Below are positions 16,927-24,788 of a DNA stretch of 40,473 bases, in pieces (the stretch's first letter is position 1; every line of letters begins with the position of its first letter). The position numbers were made by a program, and so were the translations under genes. Origin of the DNA: an uncultured Rhodospirillales bacterium (GTDB taxonomy: Bacteria > Pseudomonadota > Alphaproteobacteria > Reyranellales > Reyranellaceae). Below the pieces are notes generated by a model. The model was not told the origin of the DNA, ran no database searches, and worked only from the letters and a program-made list of their open reading frames with translations. The stretch covers positions 1-40,473 of the forward strand of contig CADECW010000069.1 in NCBI GenBank assembly GCA_902825855.1, written 5' to 3'.

Positions 16927-17721
16927 TCAGACCCGCTTCTCCACCACCATGAACCAGGTCTTGCCGGCGAAAGGCACCAGCCGGCCGCGCGAATCGACGG
17001 GGAACAGGCTCATGGTCACGCTGTTCTTCACATTGCCGCCGATCGCCTGCACATAGCCGCCGCGCACATCGGTGACGATGTCGCAATGGCTGGCCGAGCT
17101 GTCGATGCGGCGCCGCGCCGTGCGCGAATCGGCATGCCGCCACGTCGGCCCGGACGTGCCGCTGCAAACCAGGTCGCCTGGCTTCGGCGCATATTCGTTC
17201 GGCGCATGCAGCGCGAAAGCCGCGCTTCTGCCCCGCTGCTGCTGGCGGTCATAGAGCGACGCGAGATAGCCGCCATGGCGGCCATCGCGCGGGAAGTCCG
17301 ACGCGCTGACGCCCGAATGTGCCATCGTCCAGGCGACGAACGCGCCCGACCATGGCTTGTCCGAGCGACCGTCCCAAGACGGGTGCCCGCAGCTCCCCCA
17401 GTAGTCCCCGATCTTGCTGCTGAGCGGTTCACTGCGCTCGGTGACACCGCGTCGGTTGACATATCCGTTGACTTGGCCGCCGTAAACGATGGTCGACCGT
17501 CCGAATTTCGTCCATTCTTGCCAAGCGGTGTTGGCGACGCGATCCGACGGCGGACGGTCTGCGTAGCCGCTACTGCCGCCGCCGCAACCGCTCAGCAGCC
17601 ATGGAACGATGAAGACGAGCAGGAAGATCGCTGGCAGCCAGTGACCGGACGCGTGGGAGGAACGCAGGGCGGGTGGCTGCCAGCAAGCACGAACGTCGAC
17701 GGAGGGGATGTCGATATTCAT
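16927..17721 (-). CDS. DUF2272-type lipoprotein B, paralog of the 12714 gene
   Basis: A 264-residue protein with a long N-terminal region, a hydrophobic segment (residues about 30-44) and lipobox LLSGC (Cys46). The domain mirrors the other copy: KIGDYWGS, PWSGAFVAWTMAHSG (Ser125), PGDLVCSG, SHCDIVTDV (His212), QAIGGNVKNSV. Shared elements in the same order make paralogy secure. The Cys of CHAP/NlpC enzymes is again Ser. The 29-residue stretch before the hydrophobic segment is unusual for a lipoprotein signal, so the start could be further in, but no better ATG is present. It is divergent from a GNAT gene across an AT-rich gap. Confidence 0.76.
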   Translation of the reverse strand: MNIDIPSVDVRACWQPPALRSSHASGHWLPAIFLLVFIVPWLLSGCGGGSSGYADRPPSDRVANTAWQEWTKFGRSTIVYGGQVNGYVNRRGVTERSEPLSSKIGDYWGSCGHPSWDGRSDKPWSGAFVAWTMAHSGVSASDFPRDGRHGGYLASLYDRQQQRGRSAAFALHAPNEYAPKPGDLVCSGTSGPTWRHADSRTARRRIDSSASHCDIVTDVRGGYVQAIGGNVKNSVTMSLFPVDSRGRLVPFAGKTWFMVVEKRV

Positions 17722-17787
17722 GTATGACTTGCAGGAAATAAAATAAATGCTTGTTATTGCTTGAATTTAAGCTAGCAGAATTCCTGC
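17722..17787. promoter_or_regulatory. AT-rich divergent promoter region
   Basis: This 66-bp gap is conspicuously AT-rich compared with its surroundings (runs such as AATAAAATAAATG and TTGAATTTAAG). It separates two divergent genes, as expected for a bidirectional promoter. I cannot assign a unique -35/-10 pair. An interrupted GAATT/AATTC symmetry is present but short. Confidence 0.4.
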
Positions 17788-18543
17788 ATGTTGTCACGGT
17801 CTTTCGATCTCTCCGAAGTCCGGCGGCTGGAAGAGCTGGCGTTTGCCGGCTGGCCCGCCCTCGAAACCCGTGATGTCTCAGGCTGGCGCCTACGCTTCTC
17901 TCGCGGCTACACGAAAAGAGCCAATTCGATCAATGCCTTAAGCCCGGAAGCTCAAATCGACCAGCACAGCATCGAGAGGCTCGAAGCTGCCTATCGCGAG
18001 CGCGGGCAATTGCCCACCTGGCGGCTGAGCCCGCTCGCCCCAGCGGGCATTGCCGACATCCTGACGGCTCAGGGCTATCGGGCACTCGAACGAAGCCTGG
18101 TTCAGATCTGTTCGCTTCGGGCATCCACCCCGGCGCCCGAAGTGCGCATCCACCTACAGCCGACGGAGACGTGGATCGAGGCCTTCGCCGCGCACAGCCC
18201 GGTCCGGCCCGAGCATCGCGCCACCATGCGGCGCATGCTGACGGCGATTGCGGCGCCCGTCGGCTTCGCCCTCGTCGCGGAGGCGGGCCAGCCGATGGCC
18301 ATGGCGATCGGCGCCGTGAACGGTGACCACATGGGCCTGTTCGACGTGCTGGTGATGCCGAACGCGCGCCGCCGCGGGCTGGCGCGCAAGGTCACCGAAA
18401 GCCTCTATGCCTGGGCGTGGGACCACGGTGCGCGCTTCGCCTATCTGCAGGTCGTCGCCACGAACGCGGCGGCCATGCCGCTCTACGCCGCGCAAGGTTT
18501 CCGCACCGTATACGACTACGAGTACTTCGTGCCGCAGTCCTGA
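17788..18543 (+). CDS. GNAT-family N-acetyltransferase
   Basis: A 251-residue protein with an N-terminal half beginning RRLEELAFAGWPALETRDVSGW and including RLRFSRGYTKRANSINAL. The C-terminal half is a canonical GNAT domain. The acetyl-CoA pyrophosphate loop is MPNARRRGLARKVTESLYAWA, following HMGLFDVLV. The last strand is LQVVATNAAAMPLYAAQGF. This two-part build is common in uncharacterised acetyltransferases acting on small amines or protein N-termini. The gene is monocistronic: a short GGGCG/CGCCC hairpin and the next ribosome site follow it. Confidence 0.85.
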   Translation: MLSRSFDLSEVRRLEELAFAGWPALETRDVSGWRLRFSRGYTKRANSINALSPEAQIDQHSIERLEAAYRERGQLPTWRLSPLAPAGIADILTAQGYRALERSLVQICSLRASTPAPEVRIHLQPTETWIEAFAAHSPVRPEHRATMRRMLTAIAAPVGFALVAEAGQPMAMAIGAVNGDHMGLFDVLVMPNARRRGLARKVTESLYAWAWDHGARFAYLQVVATNAAAMPLYAAQGFRTVYDYEYFVPQS

Positions 18544-18613
18544 CGGGCGACCGCGCCCGCCTTGACCCTCAGCCCGCCCCCCTCAATAGTTGAAACAGGG
18601 AGGAACACACAAA

Positions 18614-20335
18614 ATGGCTAACTATCCTTGGGAGAAGAGCTACCCGCCCGGCGTGAAGTGGGAGCTCGAGATTCCGAAGAAGGCGCTGCACCAGATCTTC
18701 GAGGAGAGCTGCGCGCAGTTCGGCGACCGGCCCTTCACCGACTTTCTCGACAAGGTGATGACCTTCCGCGACTACAGGGAAGCGTCGGACAAGGCTGCGG
18801 CGGGCTTCCAGAAGCTCGGCGTGAAACCTGGCGTCAATGTCGGCCTCTACCTGCCCAACACGCCGCACTACCTGATCGCCTTCTTCGGCGTGCTCAAGGC
18901 CGGCGGCCGCGTCGTGAACTACAGCCCGCTCGATGCGGCACGCGAACTGGAATTCAAGATCGGCGATTCGGAGACCGACATCCTGGTGACGCTCGATGTC
19001 GCGGCGCTCTACCCCAAGATGGCGGCGATGAAGGGCAAGACGCGGCTCAAGAAGCTGATCGTCGGCTCGATCGCCGACTACCTGCCATGGCCCAAGAACT
19101 GGCTCTACCCGATCGCCAAGAAGAAAGAGCTCTCGGTCTGGCCGCGCGACGACTGGCACATGTCGTTCAAGGATCTTCTGGCCAACGACGGCAAGTACAC
19201 GCCGCATCCGGTTGGCCAGGACCTGTGGGACGAGGTGGCGCTGCTCCAGTACACGGGCGGCACGACCGGCCTGCCCAAGGCCGCCATGCTGACGCACGGT
19301 TGCATTGCCGCGGCGATGGCGCAGGGCCAGTCGTGGACCACGCCCTACACCACGCCCGGCACCGAGAAGGTCGTGTGCGTCCTGCCGCTGTTCCACATCT
19401 ATGCGCTGTCGGGAATCATGCTGGGCGCGGTGCGCAACGGCAACCAGCTGATCCTCTATCCACGGCCGGACATCGACATGATCGTCAATGATCTTGCCAA
19501 GAAGAAGCCGACCTTCCTGCCCGGCGTGCCGACGCTGTACACGGCGATCAACAAGCACCCCAAGGCGCAAGGGCTCGACCTGAAGTCGCTGAAGATCTGC
19601 ATGTCGGGCGGCGCGCCCCTGCCGGTCGAGGTGCAGCAGGCGTTCGAAAAGCTGACCGGCGCCACGTTGATCGAGGGCTACGGTCTCACCGAGACCTCGC
19701 CCACCGGTGCGATCTGTCCGGTCGACAAGAGCGTGCGGCGTGTCGGTTCGTGCGGCGTGCCTATGCCCGGCACGGTGATCGAGATCCGCGACATGGAGAA
19801 CGGCGAGAAGGTGCTGCCGCCCGGCAAGGAGAATGTCGGCGAGGTCTGCATCATCGGCCCGCAGGTCATGAAGGGCTACTGGAAGAAGCCGGAGGAGAGC
19901 GAGAAGGTCCTGTTCCGCCACCCCAGCAGCAACTGGCAGGGCCTGCGCACGGGTGACATGGGCTACATGGACAGCGACGGCTGGCTCTACCTGGTCGACC
20001 GTTCGAAGGACCTGATCATCTCGTCGGGCTACAACGTCTATCCGCGCATGATCGAGGAGGCCGTGTACGAGCATCCGTCGGTCGACGAATGCATCGTCAT
20101 CGGCATTCCGCATCCGCATCGGCAGGAGGCGCCGAAGGTCTTCGTCAAGCTGAAGCCCGGCGCCTCGCTCACCTTCGAGGAGCTGCTGAAGCATCTTGAC
20201 GGCAAGATCGGCAAGCACGAGATGCCGATCGCGCTCGAGGTGCGGCCCGAATTGCCCAAGACCCCGGTCGGCAAGCTTTCCAAGAAAGAACTCAAGGAAG
20301 AGGAACGCCACAAGGCGCAGGCCAAGGCAGCGTGA
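18614..20335 (+). CDS. Long-chain acyl-CoA synthetase (AMP-forming), FadD-like
   Basis: A 573-residue ANL-superfamily ligase that activates a carboxylic acid to its CoA thioester via an acyl-AMP. Motifs are all present: P-loop YTGGTTGLPKAAMLTHG, EGYGLTETSPTG, GDMGYMDSDGWLYLVDRSKDLI and the C-terminal catalytic Lys in KTPVGKLSKKEL. Length and N-terminus (YPWEKSYPPGVKWELEIP) fit the medium/long-chain fatty-acid group rather than short-chain enzymes. GGGAGGA precedes the ATG. It is monocistronic and followed by a long palindrome. It is a plausible entry enzyme for the acyl-CoA pathways elsewhere in the window. Confidence 0.92.
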   Translation: MANYPWEKSYPPGVKWELEIPKKALHQIFEESCAQFGDRPFTDFLDKVMTFRDYREASDKAAAGFQKLGVKPGVNVGLYLPNTPHYLIAFFGVLKAGGRVVNYSPLDAARELEFKIGDSETDILVTLDVAALYPKMAAMKGKTRLKKLIVGSIADYLPWPKNWLYPIAKKKELSVWPRDDWHMSFKDLLANDGKYTPHPVGQDLWDEVALLQYTGGTTGLPKAAMLTHGCIAAAMAQGQSWTTPYTTPGTEKVVCVLPLFHIYALSGIMLGAVRNGNQLILYPRPDIDMIVNDLAKKKPTFLPGVPTLYTAINKHPKAQGLDLKSLKICMSGGAPLPVEVQQAFEKLTGATLIEGYGLTETSPTGAICPVDKSVRRVGSCGVPMPGTVIEIRDMENGEKVLPPGKENVGEVCIIGPQVMKGYWKKPEESEKVLFRHPSSNWQGLRTGDMGYMDSDGWLYLVDRSKDLIISSGYNVYPRMIEEAVYEHPSVDECIVIGIPHPHRQEAPKVFVKLKPGASLTFEELLKHLDGKIGKHEMPIALEVRPELPKTPVGKLSKKELKEEERHKAQAKAA

Positions 20336-20347
20336 TCATTCTCCTCT

Positions 20348-20403
20348 GGACCGCACGCGTCCCGCGCGCTCAGAGTCATGAGCGCGCAGGATGCGCGCGG
20401 TCC
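20348..20403. repeat. Long GC-rich palindrome, terminator or REP-like element
   Basis: A 56-base imperfect hairpin starts 13 bp after the ligase stop. The outer stem is GGACCGC with GCGGTCC, the inner stem GCGCGCTC with GAGCGCGC, and the loop is about eight bases (AGAGTCAT). It has no T tract. It may act as a terminator, but its size and composition also suit a dispersed REP-type repeat. No second full copy is visible in this window. Confidence 0.6.
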
Positions 20404-20411
20404 GGAAGACC

Positions 20412-21008
20412 ATGATCCCTACGCGTCGTTTCGTCGTCCTCGGCTTTGCGAGCCTTCCCCTCACCGGCTGCTTCGACAGGCCGTGCGAGGAGCGCGCTCC
20501 CGCGCAGCTAGCCTTCCTCGACAGCCTGAAGGCGCTGGCCAAGCCGGCGCTCGCCTCCGGCAATCCGCTGCAGATAGAAGAAGCGGCCAAGCAGAGCATT
20601 GCCCTGGCCGACAAGGTCGGCGCCTTCTCGGACTGGTGCGGTACCCTGACCAGGATCGAGGGCACGGCCCAGAATGTCGCAGTCACGATCGATATCGGCC
20701 GGCAAGTTTCGCTCTACGCGTTCAACGACTGGACTTTGGCCTTTGCCGGCTCGGTTCTCGAGCTTTTCTCGACACGAACCCGCGAACCGCCGCCGCCAGG
20801 CCTTTCCGACTCCGCCATCGCGGCGTTAAAAACCCTGCGGCTCGGCGAGCGGATCTCGCTTTCCGGGAAGATGGGCCAGATTGCCGGCTCGGGCGTGTTC
20901 GACTGGTCGCGCCTGTTCGGCAAGAGCGAAGCCGAGCACCGTCAGTTCCTGCAGACGCCGCGCTTCGTGGCGCGCATCGAGGCGTTGGCGGCGGAGAAGA
21001 AGAAGTAG
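20412..21008 (+). CDS. Hypothetical lipoprotein
   Basis: A 198-residue protein with twin-arginine-like TRR, a hydrophobic stretch and lipobox LPLTGC (Cys20), so probably an outer- or inner-membrane lipoprotein. The mature part is mainly helical (LAFLDSLKALAKPALASGN, LQIEEAAKQSIALADKVG). It has no recognised catalytic motif and I cannot name a family. I chose the ATG giving MIPTRRF; an upstream in-frame ATG at 20391 lies inside the palindrome. The gamma-glutamyltransferase gene starts 14 bp downstream, so the two are probably co-transcribed. Confidence 0.72.
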   Translation: MIPTRRFVVLGFASLPLTGCFDRPCEERAPAQLAFLDSLKALAKPALASGNPLQIEEAAKQSIALADKVGAFSDWCGTLTRIEGTAQNVAVTIDIGRQVSLYAFNDWTLAFAGSVLELFSTRTREPPPPGLSDSAIAALKTLRLGERISLSGKMGQIAGSGVFDWSRLFGKSEAEHRQFLQTPRFVARIEALAAEKKK

Positions 21009-21021
21009 AAAGGATCATGGA

Positions 21022-22620
21022 GTGACGTCCTTCACGTACGATTTTCCTTACGCCAGCAAGAAACTCCCGATCTTCGCCGACAACGTCGTCGCCTCCTCCC
21101 AGCACCTCGCGGCCACGGCCGGCCTGCGCATGCTGGCCAAGGGAGGCAACGCGGTCGATGCGGCGATCGCGAGCGCGATCGCCATCACCGTCGTCGAGCC
21201 GACCATGAACGGCATCGGTGCCGACGCCTTCTGCATATTGTGGGACGGCACGAAGCTCGTCGGCCTCAACGCCTCGGGCCATTCACCTGAGCTGATGACC
21301 GCCGATCAGTACGAGGGCCAGGCCGCGATGCCGAGCACGGGCTGGGGCAGCGTCACGACGCCGGGTGCGGTGTCGCTCTGGATGACGCTCCACGGGCGCT
21401 ACGGCAAGCTGCCCTTCGCCGACCTGTTCGAGCCGGCGATCAAGTACGCACACGACGGCTTCCGCGTGTCCTACATGGTGTCGCGACAGTGGGCGCGCGC
21501 CGTCGACCGGCTGCGCGGCCAGCAGGACTGGGTGCGCGATTTCATGCCCAACGGCCGCACGCCGCAAGCCGGCGAACTATGGAAGTTCCCCGACCAGGCC
21601 ACGACTCTCGCCAAGATTGCCGAGACCAAGGGCGAGGCCTTCTATAGTGGCGAGCTCGCCGATGCGATGGACAGCCACGCCAAGGCGACGGGCGGTACGT
21701 TGCGTCGCAACGACCTCCGCGACCACGAGGCCCACTGGGTCGATCCCATCGGCATCACCTATCGCGGCACCACGCTGCACGAGATCCCGCCCTCAGGCCA
21801 GGGCATCGCCGCCTGCATGGCCCTCGGCATCCTCGAGAACTTCGACATCGCCGGGCACGACTGCGATGGACCCGAAGTGGCGCACCTGCGCATCGAGGCG
21901 ATGAAGCTCGCCTTCGCCGATATCTGGCGCTACGTCGCCGATCCGCGCCACATGGAGGTGACGCCGGCACAGCTGCTCGACAAGCACTACCTCAAGACCC
22001 GCGCCAAGCTGATCGATCCCAGGAAGGCCAAGGACTTCGGCCCGGGGACGCCCAAGGACGGCGGCACGATCTATCTCGGAACGGCCGATGCCTCGGGCAT
22101 GATGGTGTCGCTGATCCAGTCGAATTACACAGGCTTCGGCTCCGGCATCGTCGTGCCGGGCACCGGCATCGCGTTGCAGAATCGCGCCACCGGCTTCGTA
22201 ACGACCAAGGGCCATCCCAACCAGGTCGGGCCGAACAAACGGCCATTCCACACGATCATTCCCGCCTTCATCACCAAGAACGGTAAACCGGTCGCGACGT
22301 TCGGATTGATGGGCGGGGCGATGCAGCCGCAGGGCCACATGCAGGTGTTCTCGCGCATCGTCGACTACGGGCAGAACCCGCAGGCGGCCATCGACGGCCC
22401 GCGCTGGCGCTTCCACGAGTCCGACAAGACGGTATGGACCGAGGAACACATGCCGACCGACACGCTGAGCGGATTGGAAGCGCGCGGCCACAAGGTCACG
22501 CGCACCAAATCGCCGAGCTTCGACTTCGGTTCCAGCCAGATCATCTGGCGCTTCCCCGAAGGCGGTCCCTACCTGGGCGCCTCCGAAAGCCGCCGCGACG
22601 GCGCCGCGGTCGGGTTCTGA
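21022..22620 (+). CDS. Gamma-glutamyltransferase family protein
   Basis: A 532-residue Ntn-hydrolase precursor of usual GGT length. The large-subunit signature is ATAGLRMLAKGGNAVDAAIA followed by ITVVEPTMNGIGAD. The predicted self-cleavage and nucleophile Thr349 lies in DGGTIYLGTADASG, aligning with the GTTH segment of E. coli GGT. NYTGFGSGIVVPGTGI follows. It would hydrolyse or transfer gamma-glutamyl groups (glutathione or related amides). No Sec signal is seen at the GTG start, so it is either cytoplasmic or the start is wrong. AAAGGA lies upstream. Close relatives include acylases, so substrate is open. Confidence 0.87.
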   Translation: MTSFTYDFPYASKKLPIFADNVVASSQHLAATAGLRMLAKGGNAVDAAIASAIAITVVEPTMNGIGADAFCILWDGTKLVGLNASGHSPELMTADQYEGQAAMPSTGWGSVTTPGAVSLWMTLHGRYGKLPFADLFEPAIKYAHDGFRVSYMVSRQWARAVDRLRGQQDWVRDFMPNGRTPQAGELWKFPDQATTLAKIAETKGEAFYSGELADAMDSHAKATGGTLRRNDLRDHEAHWVDPIGITYRGTTLHEIPPSGQGIAACMALGILENFDIAGHDCDGPEVAHLRIEAMKLAFADIWRYVADPRHMEVTPAQLLDKHYLKTRAKLIDPRKAKDFGPGTPKDGGTIYLGTADASGMMVSLIQSNYTGFGSGIVVPGTGIALQNRATGFVTTKGHPNQVGPNKRPFHTIIPAFITKNGKPVATFGLMGGAMQPQGHMQVFSRIVDYGQNPQAAIDGPRWRFHESDKTVWTEEHMPTDTLSGLEARGHKVTRTKSPSFDFGSSQIIWRFPEGGPYLGASESRRDGAAVGF

Positions 22621-22682
22621 TGTCGCGCCCTGTGCGCTCGCGATCATGAACGACCTGGAGCTCGCGGTTTGAGCGACGAACC

Positions 22683-23723
22683 ATGATCACCACGGTGTCT
22701 GTCGCCAACGGCGGCTTCGCCATCAACGGCACGCCGACCTATGCCGGCCGCAGCTGGAAGGGCCATCGCATCGAGGGCTTGCTGTTCAACAGCCGCATGG
22801 CCAACGCCATCGCCGACGACGAGAACCCGGCGACTCGCGGCGCCTGGTCGTACGCCGATGGCGACTGGGACGCCGAGCGCAGTACGCGCGAGTTCATCGC
22901 CGCCCTGCCCTCCTACCGCGCCCACGGCCTGCTCGCCGTCTGCGTCAATATCCAGGGCGGCAGCCCACAGGGTTATTCCTGGCACCAGCCCTGGAAGATC
23001 GGCGGCTTCACCTCCGACGGCACGATCAAGCCCGCCTGGTTGTCGCGACTCGACAAGGTCATCAAGGCCTGCGACGCCCTCGGTATGGTCGTGATCCTGG
23101 GCCTGTTCTACGGCAAGCAGAGCCCGACGCTGAAGGACGAAGCCGCGGTCAAGGCCGCCGTCACCAACAGCGTCGACTGGCTGCTGCAGCAGAACGCCAC
23201 CAACGTCCTGCTCGAGGTCGGCAACGAGGTCGACCTGCCGAACGTGTTCGTCCATCCCATCATCACCGCGTCGCGCTGCCACGAGCTGATCGACCTCGCC
23301 AAGAAGCGCAGCCAAGGCAAGCTTCTGGTCAGCACCAGCCTGATTTCGATCAACGCGCCATCCGAAGCCATGCTGGCCGCCTCCGATTTCCATCTGCCCC
23401 ACGGCAACGGCGTAAGCGGCCCCGATGGCCCGCCGCAGTCGAGCCCGCATGGCATCCGCCTGCAGGTCGCCCGCTGGCGTGCCGGCGCGGGCTATCGCGG
23501 CCAGCCGATGGTCTACAACGAGGACGACCATTTCGACTTCGACAAGCCCGACAATCACCTGGTGGCTGCCATCGACAGCGGCGCAAGCTGGGGGTACTTC
23601 GACTTCCGCCGCATCCGTGAACGTTTCGAGGACGGCTTCCAGTCTCTGCCGGTCGATTGGACGATCTCGTCGACGCGCAAGCGAGCGTTCTTCGGTCTGC
23701 TGAAGGAAATCACCGGCGTCTGA
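22683..23723 (+). CDS. Glycoside-hydrolase-like TIM-barrel protein (GH5/clan A type)
   Basis: A 346-residue protein with features of clan GH-A glycosidases. Glu182 in NVLLEVGNEVDLPN follows the acid/base GNE pattern at the end of strand 4. Glu280 in PMVYNEDDHFDF sits where the strand-7 nucleophile is expected. LGMVVILGLFYG and GYFDFRRIRERF fit other barrel strands. No signal peptide is visible, so it may act inside the cell or be exported otherwise. The sugar substrate is unknown. It starts 62 bp after the GGT gene with a weak ribosome site. Other TIM-barrel hydrolases cannot be excluded. Confidence 0.65.
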   Translation: MITTVSVANGGFAINGTPTYAGRSWKGHRIEGLLFNSRMANAIADDENPATRGAWSYADGDWDAERSTREFIAALPSYRAHGLLAVCVNIQGGSPQGYSWHQPWKIGGFTSDGTIKPAWLSRLDKVIKACDALGMVVILGLFYGKQSPTLKDEAAVKAAVTNSVDWLLQQNATNVLLEVGNEVDLPNVFVHPIITASRCHELIDLAKKRSQGKLLVSTSLISINAPSEAMLAASDFHLPHGNGVSGPDGPPQSSPHGIRLQVARWRAGAGYRGQPMVYNEDDHFDFDKPDNHLVAAIDSGASWGYFDFRRIRERFEDGFQSLPVDWTISSTRKRAFFGLLKEITGV

Positions 23724-23735
23724 GCTTGCGCTTCA

Positions 23736-23776
23736 TCGCGGTATGCCGCGACGGAAGTTCTCCACAGGCACTTCCG
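23736..23776 (+). terminator. Two adjacent short hairpins after the glycosidase-like gene
   Basis: TCGCGG-TATG-CCGCGA (23736-23751) is a 6-bp stem with a four-base loop. CGGAAGT at 23752-23758 pairs with ACTTCCG at 23770-23776 around an 11-base loop. They begin 12 bp after the stop codon. No T run follows, so intrinsic termination is only possible. Confidence 0.35.
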
Positions 23777-23852
23777 CCGAAATTATGCGATGCTCAGGTG
23801 TCCTTCAGTTCGCGACTCGTTCGATTCAGACTTGGGCTTGGAGGCGCAAGTG

Positions 23853-23969
23853 ATGGCGGACCTCGCTGACATCATGCGACGCATCGCGATCGCAGCTTTC
23901 GTACTTCTCGGCATTGGCCTGCTCATTGAAGCCGGATCGGCAGCGCTGGAACTCGTTGCGTTCCGCTAG
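23853..23969 (+). CDS. 38-residue single-pass membrane microprotein
   Basis: A short frame that starts at ATG eight bases after a perfect GGAGG and encodes 38 residues. The sequence begins MADLADIMRR, continues with the hydrophobic segment IAIAAFVLLGIGLLIEAG and ends ALELVAFR. The middle is long enough for one transmembrane helix, and the two arginines before it predict an N-in orientation. No homolog comes to mind. The ribosome site, clean hydrophobic helix and isolated position make translation plausible. It may be a toxin-like or regulatory membrane peptide, but there is no direct evidence. Confidence 0.5.
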   Translation: MADLADIMRRIAIAAFVLLGIGLLIEAGSAALELVAFR

Positions 23970-24313
23970 GGCGTTTGCCCTTCACGCGGCGCGAGACCGT
24001 GGTGGTCCGCGTTGCCTAAGTGAGTGCCGCTTTCCTGGCGAAGAGCGAGCGAGACGCGGCCGACCGGCGTTCTCGGACCCCAGGTACTGGAAGAATGTGA
24101 GATAGAGCTTACACGGGGCTTTCAAACTTTGCGGTCCAGCCGCCCGGAGAAACGACTGCCGTTGGTCCGACATGCGGCGGCCTTATAAGGGTCACCCTGT
24201 ATACGGACTGTTCGCCGCCGGCAGCGCGGTGGGAAGTGCTTCCGGAAGTCGCCTCGGAGTGTGTCAGTTGTGTGGGACGGCACTCCGGGGCGGCGGTGAT
24301 CTGCCTGGTCAGG
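23970..24313. other. Intergenic stretch without a supported gene
   Basis: These 344 bases between the microprotein and the GFA gene hold only short frames with no ribosome site or protein-like composition. I see no tRNA cloverleaf, no convincing T-tailed terminator and no repeat. It may contain an untranslated RNA or decayed sequence, but nothing positive supports either. Confidence 0.5.
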
Positions 24314-24715
24314 TCACGGTTCCACCGACCTCGTCGTCGGATAGGCCGGCATCCCGTCAGCGATCGTCACCCATGAAAGCTTCGACCGCGCGAAAGTGTG
24401 ATCCTTTGGCTGAGCGTGGTCGGGCTCGTCGAGCGAGCAGGTGGTGATGTCGAGATCACCGGTCGTGCGCGTGGATTGGTAGGTCAAGGTCGTGCCGCAG
24501 TCCCGACAGAACGAGCGCGTGGCATGCTCCGACGACTTGAAGTACCGCGGCTCGCCCTCCACGAAACGGACGGAGTCAGGCGGCACGCTGAACCAGGCGA
24601 CCGATGGCGCCCCGGCGGCATGCCGGCACATCGTGCAATGGCAGATCGTCTGGTTGGTCGGCTCGGCGTCGATCTCGTAGCGCAGCGCACGGCAGAAGCA
24701 GCCTCCTCGCAGCAT
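24314..24715 (-). CDS. GFA-family zinc protein (glutathione-dependent formaldehyde-activating-like)
   Basis: A 133-residue protein with the full GFA cysteine pattern: GGCFCRALRY (Cys6, Cys8), ICHCTMCRHAAG and SFCRDCGTTLTY, binding two zinc ions. The family is named after Gfa, which was proposed to speed S-hydroxymethylglutathione formation. Most members have no proven function and that activity has been disputed. A strong AGGAGG precedes the ATG. It is the last gene of a leftward set with GNAT and VOC genes, 57 bp beyond the GNAT stop across a tandem repeat. Confidence 0.87.
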   Translation of the reverse strand: MLRGGCFCRALRYEIDAEPTNQTICHCTMCRHAAGAPSVAWFSVPPDSVRFVEGEPRYFKSSEHATRSFCRDCGTTLTYQSTRTTGDLDITTCSLDEPDHAQPKDHTFARSKLSWVTIADGMPAYPTTRSVEP

Positions 24716-24740
24716 AGTCGCCTCCTGTCATCGCCCCGTG

Positions 24741-24788
24741 TCATCGCTTGGGCTTGTCATCGCTTGGGCTTGTCATCTCTTGGGCTTG
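24741..24788. repeat. Three tandem 16-bp repeats across the GNAT stop codon
   Basis: The unit TCATCGCTTGGGCTTG occurs at 24741-24756, 24757-24772 and, with one change (C to T substitution region reading TCATCTC), at 24773-24788. On the coding strand each unit reads as Lys-Pro-Lys-Arg followed by TGA. The copy nearest the gene supplies its last residues and stop; the other two lie in the downstream gap. Slipped-strand duplication is the simple explanation. Confidence 0.85.

Noticed and set aside
18569..20311. 580-codon open frame on the minus strand
   Set aside because: Mirrors the acyl-CoA synthetase gene; composition is typical of antisense GC-rich frames.
23970..24313. tRNA or structured RNA in the gene-poor gap
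   Set aside because: I could not fold a cloverleaf or find a T-loop sequence, and no promoter-terminator pair is visible.
24741..24788. Short CRISPR-like array
   Set aside because: The three 16-bp units abut each other without spacers and overlap a stop codon; this is a simple tandem repeat.
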